Assembly (NCBI RefSeq): GCF_003955755.1 | Contig: NZ_CP034465.1 | Span: forward strand, 744,001-808,000 | DNA from: Jeotgalibaca ciconiae | GTDB taxonomy: Bacteria; Bacillota; Bacilli; Lactobacillales; Aerococcaceae | Length of the DNA: 64,000 nucleotides | Reading direction: 5' to 3' | Shown here: positions 61,908-64,000 of the stretch, in pieces | Layout of the letters: each line of letters starts with the position of its first letter | How positions within the stretch are numbered: the first letter of the stretch is position 1 | Translations under genes and position numbers: made by a program | Notes under the pieces: model-generated | What the model was told of the DNA's origin: nothing | Databases searched by the model: none | The model's input: the letters and a program-made list of their open reading frames with translations, nothing else

Positions 61908-64000
61908 GTTCTTCCTCCATAAAATTTATTGTTGGTAAATATTCACCTATTAGTTCTAAACATAACATCAAATTCAAACACCATTGCGATACTACATTTG
62001 TAGAAATCCAAGGCATTTCTCTAATATTTTTCCAAGTTTTTACTTCATTAAGTGTTTCTAATACCGGTACTGGAATCCCAGACTTGTCTGGATCAAGAAG
62101 AATATCCCATGTTTTCTTTGCCAAATCCTCATCTTTGTAGTAGTTTGCAGCATAAGCCATCATTCCAGTTGCAAACATTGGCCAAGCAAAATGCTTATCA
62201 TTCAGATCACCTCCACTTTCTATTAACTTTTCTTTATCAGAAAGAGCGTAAAAACGCCCGAATTCAGCCAACATCTCATTCCAACCATCATTTTTTATAT
62301 TTTCAGCTAATTCCAACCAGACTTGCGGAGCACCAAATGAAATAACCATATGGTAACCACCTACATTTCCCGTTCCAAAGTAATGCAATTGTTTTGTTTT
62401 TGGATCAAAATGATAAGTTGGGCCAGATAATAACTTCATTGGAGTATGATAAATTGAATCAATTCCAACCATAATTTGATCGAGATATTTTTTCTCCCCC
62501 GTCAATTCATAGTATGTAAACCAATTAGATACTAATGCTGCCCAATCAGGACCCACTCTAATTGGAACCGTGGTTTCATTGGAAGAATAAAATTCTCTTA
62601 GTGGTTCCAGCTTTTCGAAAACGCCTTCATTATCTTTTACTTCTTCTAGCAAATCTTTTGTCCTGCTGTCTCCAGTTAAGTAATAGTAATAGCGATGAAG
62701 ACCAGCCATTGATATTCGAGCTTCTTTACACTGACATCCCCAATGCAGGACATTGTGGCGTGATCCTAGACCTTTGTACTCACCTAAATGATAAACATCT
62801 ACTTCTGATGTATGTCTTGTCATCGCTTCAGCCAGTCGAAACACTTCTTCTTTTCCTGTTCTTAAAAAATATTGCCACAACCACATATTCGGTACTAATT
62901 CCGTGTTTTGCCAAGCATATCCCCCTAAGTCATACCGCCACATATGGCGGTATGGATCGTAAGTATGCATCACATCACCATAATTCCAAAAGCCATACCA
63001 GTCTCGTTGCTCAACCTCTTTATAATAAAAATTGAATAATTCTTCCATCTGCTTTTCTAAAAACTTTTTTGTTTTATTTTCTTTGTTTGGAAGACTCCAG
63101 ACTCCGAAAACTTTCGTTTCATAGTACCTTTCTGGTGCCATAACAATTAAAGGAGCGTCAATTGTATCTAACGTCATATTCCATAAATCCTCACTTGTAG
63201 GACTTTCATCATACAAAGCAACTGTTAGCCTACTAGTGTTCGCAATTCCTATTGGAGTAGAACGAATTTCTTCCATACCTTCATAAGCACTTAACATATG
63301 GTCCCGTTTAGAATAATGGGTAAAATCTATCGGCTCACTTTCGGGTGACCATAGCCAAGCTGTGATTGTCGTTGCTGCCTCGTTCAAACCATCCACCCTT
63401 AATGACGCAGGATATTTCTCCCAAAAATCATTTAACACAAGGGCTGTTCCACCGTTCCTCCCTCCAGCATAAATCATTCCTTTCGATCGTTTTCCAGATC
63501 CCAATTTGATAAAGGTATGATTTTCATCTGTTTGTTTTTTTATTTCATAATGACTAGAAGACAGCTGTGAAACTTTATAGTTATTCCAAATGGCATTTTC
63601 TTTTGCGTGAGTTAACATCTCATCATTCTCTTCCGAAATCTCAACAATTTCACCACGAACTTGTTGGGAATAGAGACTATTTTTTATTGCATGCCTTCTT
63701 GAGAGTAATAACTGAGCAGGCTCTGAATATACGCCATCGTCCCCCCCGACGCGAACATGTCTATTCCAGGATTCCCCTACAATATTCGTTTTATAGTTCA
63801 ACCCCAATCCTTCTATATTATCGGAAGCTCCAATAATGACTGTATGTGTAATATCTATCGTATTAAGATTAGCAAAAAACTGAAAACGGGTCTCGAACTG
63901 ATACATTATTTCTTTATTTCTTTGTATCAAACTTGTTACCTTTACTACGGTTTTTATTGCTCCATTTTCTTCAATCTCAACTTTGTCAATAAGTGCAGGA
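61900..64000 (-). CDS. yetA: YetA/PcRGLX-like exo-rhamnogalacturonan lyase, 5' truncated
   Basis: The frame is open to the window edge, so about 700 residues of the protein's C-terminal part are seen. They resemble the central beta-sandwich and C-terminal alpha/alpha-toroid regions of the YetA / PL26 exo-rhamnogalacturonan lyase family, with aromatic-rich segments such as HMWRYDLGGYAWQNTE and NEKVFGVWSLPN-like sequence. In B. subtilis, yetA lies beside lplABCD. It would remove terminal unsaturated GalA-Rha units inside the cell. The start and any signal peptide are outside the window. Confidence 0.75.
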   Translation of the reverse strand, partial: PALIDKVEIEENGAIKTVVKVTSLIQRNKEIMYQFETRFQFFANLNTIDITHTVIIGASDNIEGLGLNYKTNIVGESWNRHVRVGGDDGVYSEPAQLLLSRRHAIKNSLYSQQVRGEIVEISEENDEMLTHAKENAIWNNYKVSQLSSSHYEIKKQTDENHTFIKLGSGKRSKGMIYAGGRNGGTALVLNDFWEKYPASLRVDGLNEAATTITAWLWSPESEPIDFTHYSKRDHMLSAYEGMEEIRSTPIGIANTSRLTVALYDESPTSEDLWNMTLDTIDAPLIVMAPERYYETKVFGVWSLPNKENKTKKFLEKQMEELFNFYYKEVEQRDWYGFWNYGDVMHTYDPYRHMWRYDLGGYAWQNTELVPNMWLWQYFLRTGKEEVFRLAEAMTRHTSEVDVYHLGEYKGLGSRHNVLHWGCQCKEARISMAGLHRYYYYLTGDSRTKDLLEEVKDNEGVFEKLEPLREFYSSNETTVPIRVGPDWAALVSNWFTYYELTGEKKYLDQIMVGIDSIYHTPMKLLSGPTYHFDPKTKQLHYFGTGNVGGYHMVISFGAPQVWLELAENIKNDGWNEMLAEFGRFYALSDKEKLIESGGDLNDKHFAWPMFATGMMAYAANYYKDEDLAKKTWDILLDPDKSGIPVPVLETLNEVKTWKNIREMPWISTNVVSQWCLNLMLCLELIGEYLPTINFMEEEHE

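Noticed and set aside
62562-63035. 157-codon frame antisense to the yetA-like gene
   Set aside because: Low-complexity hydrophobic translation lying wholly inside a clear gene on the other strand.

Overview
The window is a low-GC Firmicutes chromosome segment, most likely Lactobacillales and, by overall look, near the Carnobacteriaceae (genus not determinable from the sequence alone). The evidence is the canonical ribosomal S10-spc-alpha cluster, a B. subtilis-like mfd-yabM-mazG-rqcP-divIC-yabR-tilS-hpt-ftsH-hslO-cysK order with all sporulation genes absent, an L-lactate dehydrogenase, and an AdcC-type zinc transporter. Nearly everything is on the minus strand. No rRNA, tRNA, CRISPR, phage or transposase was found.

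Layout: 1-357 is the 3' end of a NERD-domain gene. 722-14699 (minus) is the alpha, spc and S10 ribosomal cluster (rpsJ to rplQ), driven by a strong promoter upstream of rpsJ behind a structured leader and by an internal promoter upstream of infA. 15257-20560 (minus) is accessory cargo between tuf and rpsJ: an RnfC-RnfD pair without the other Rnf subunits, a CmpX-type membrane channel and a YflT-domain stress protein. 20801-25230 is the str operon (rpsL, rpsG, fusA, tuf). 25607-41934 carries lysS, a diverged cysK homologue, hslO, ftsH, hpt, tilS and the divIC/mfd block down to pth. 42172-43155 is ldh on the plus strand. 43538-50968 holds prs, glmU, purR, the zinc ABC transporter and ispE.

51071-64000 is a catabolic island: rhamnulose-1-phosphate aldolase with an unidentified TIM-barrel isomerase, a divergent DeoR regulator with L-rhamnose mutarotase and a membrane-bound AraC regulator, a GH42 beta-galactosidase, an LplABC-type importer without its ATPase, and a partial YetA/PL26-like exo-rhamnogalacturonan lyase running off the right edge. 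Together they suggest import and cytoplasmic breakdown of rhamnogalacturonan-I fragments and use of the released L-rhamnose.

The most unusual feature is a ~204-bp non-coding repeat present three times in the same orientation (15000-15200, 17971-18174, 49802-50005). It is nearly identical between copies, has no useful reading frame, and shows one compensatory base-pair change in a predicted hairpin, so it looks like a dispersed structured RNA or REP/MITE-like element. Two copies bracket the rnfCD pair. Two degenerate tandem repeats, with exact 51-bp and 53-bp periods, lie in other intergenic gaps.
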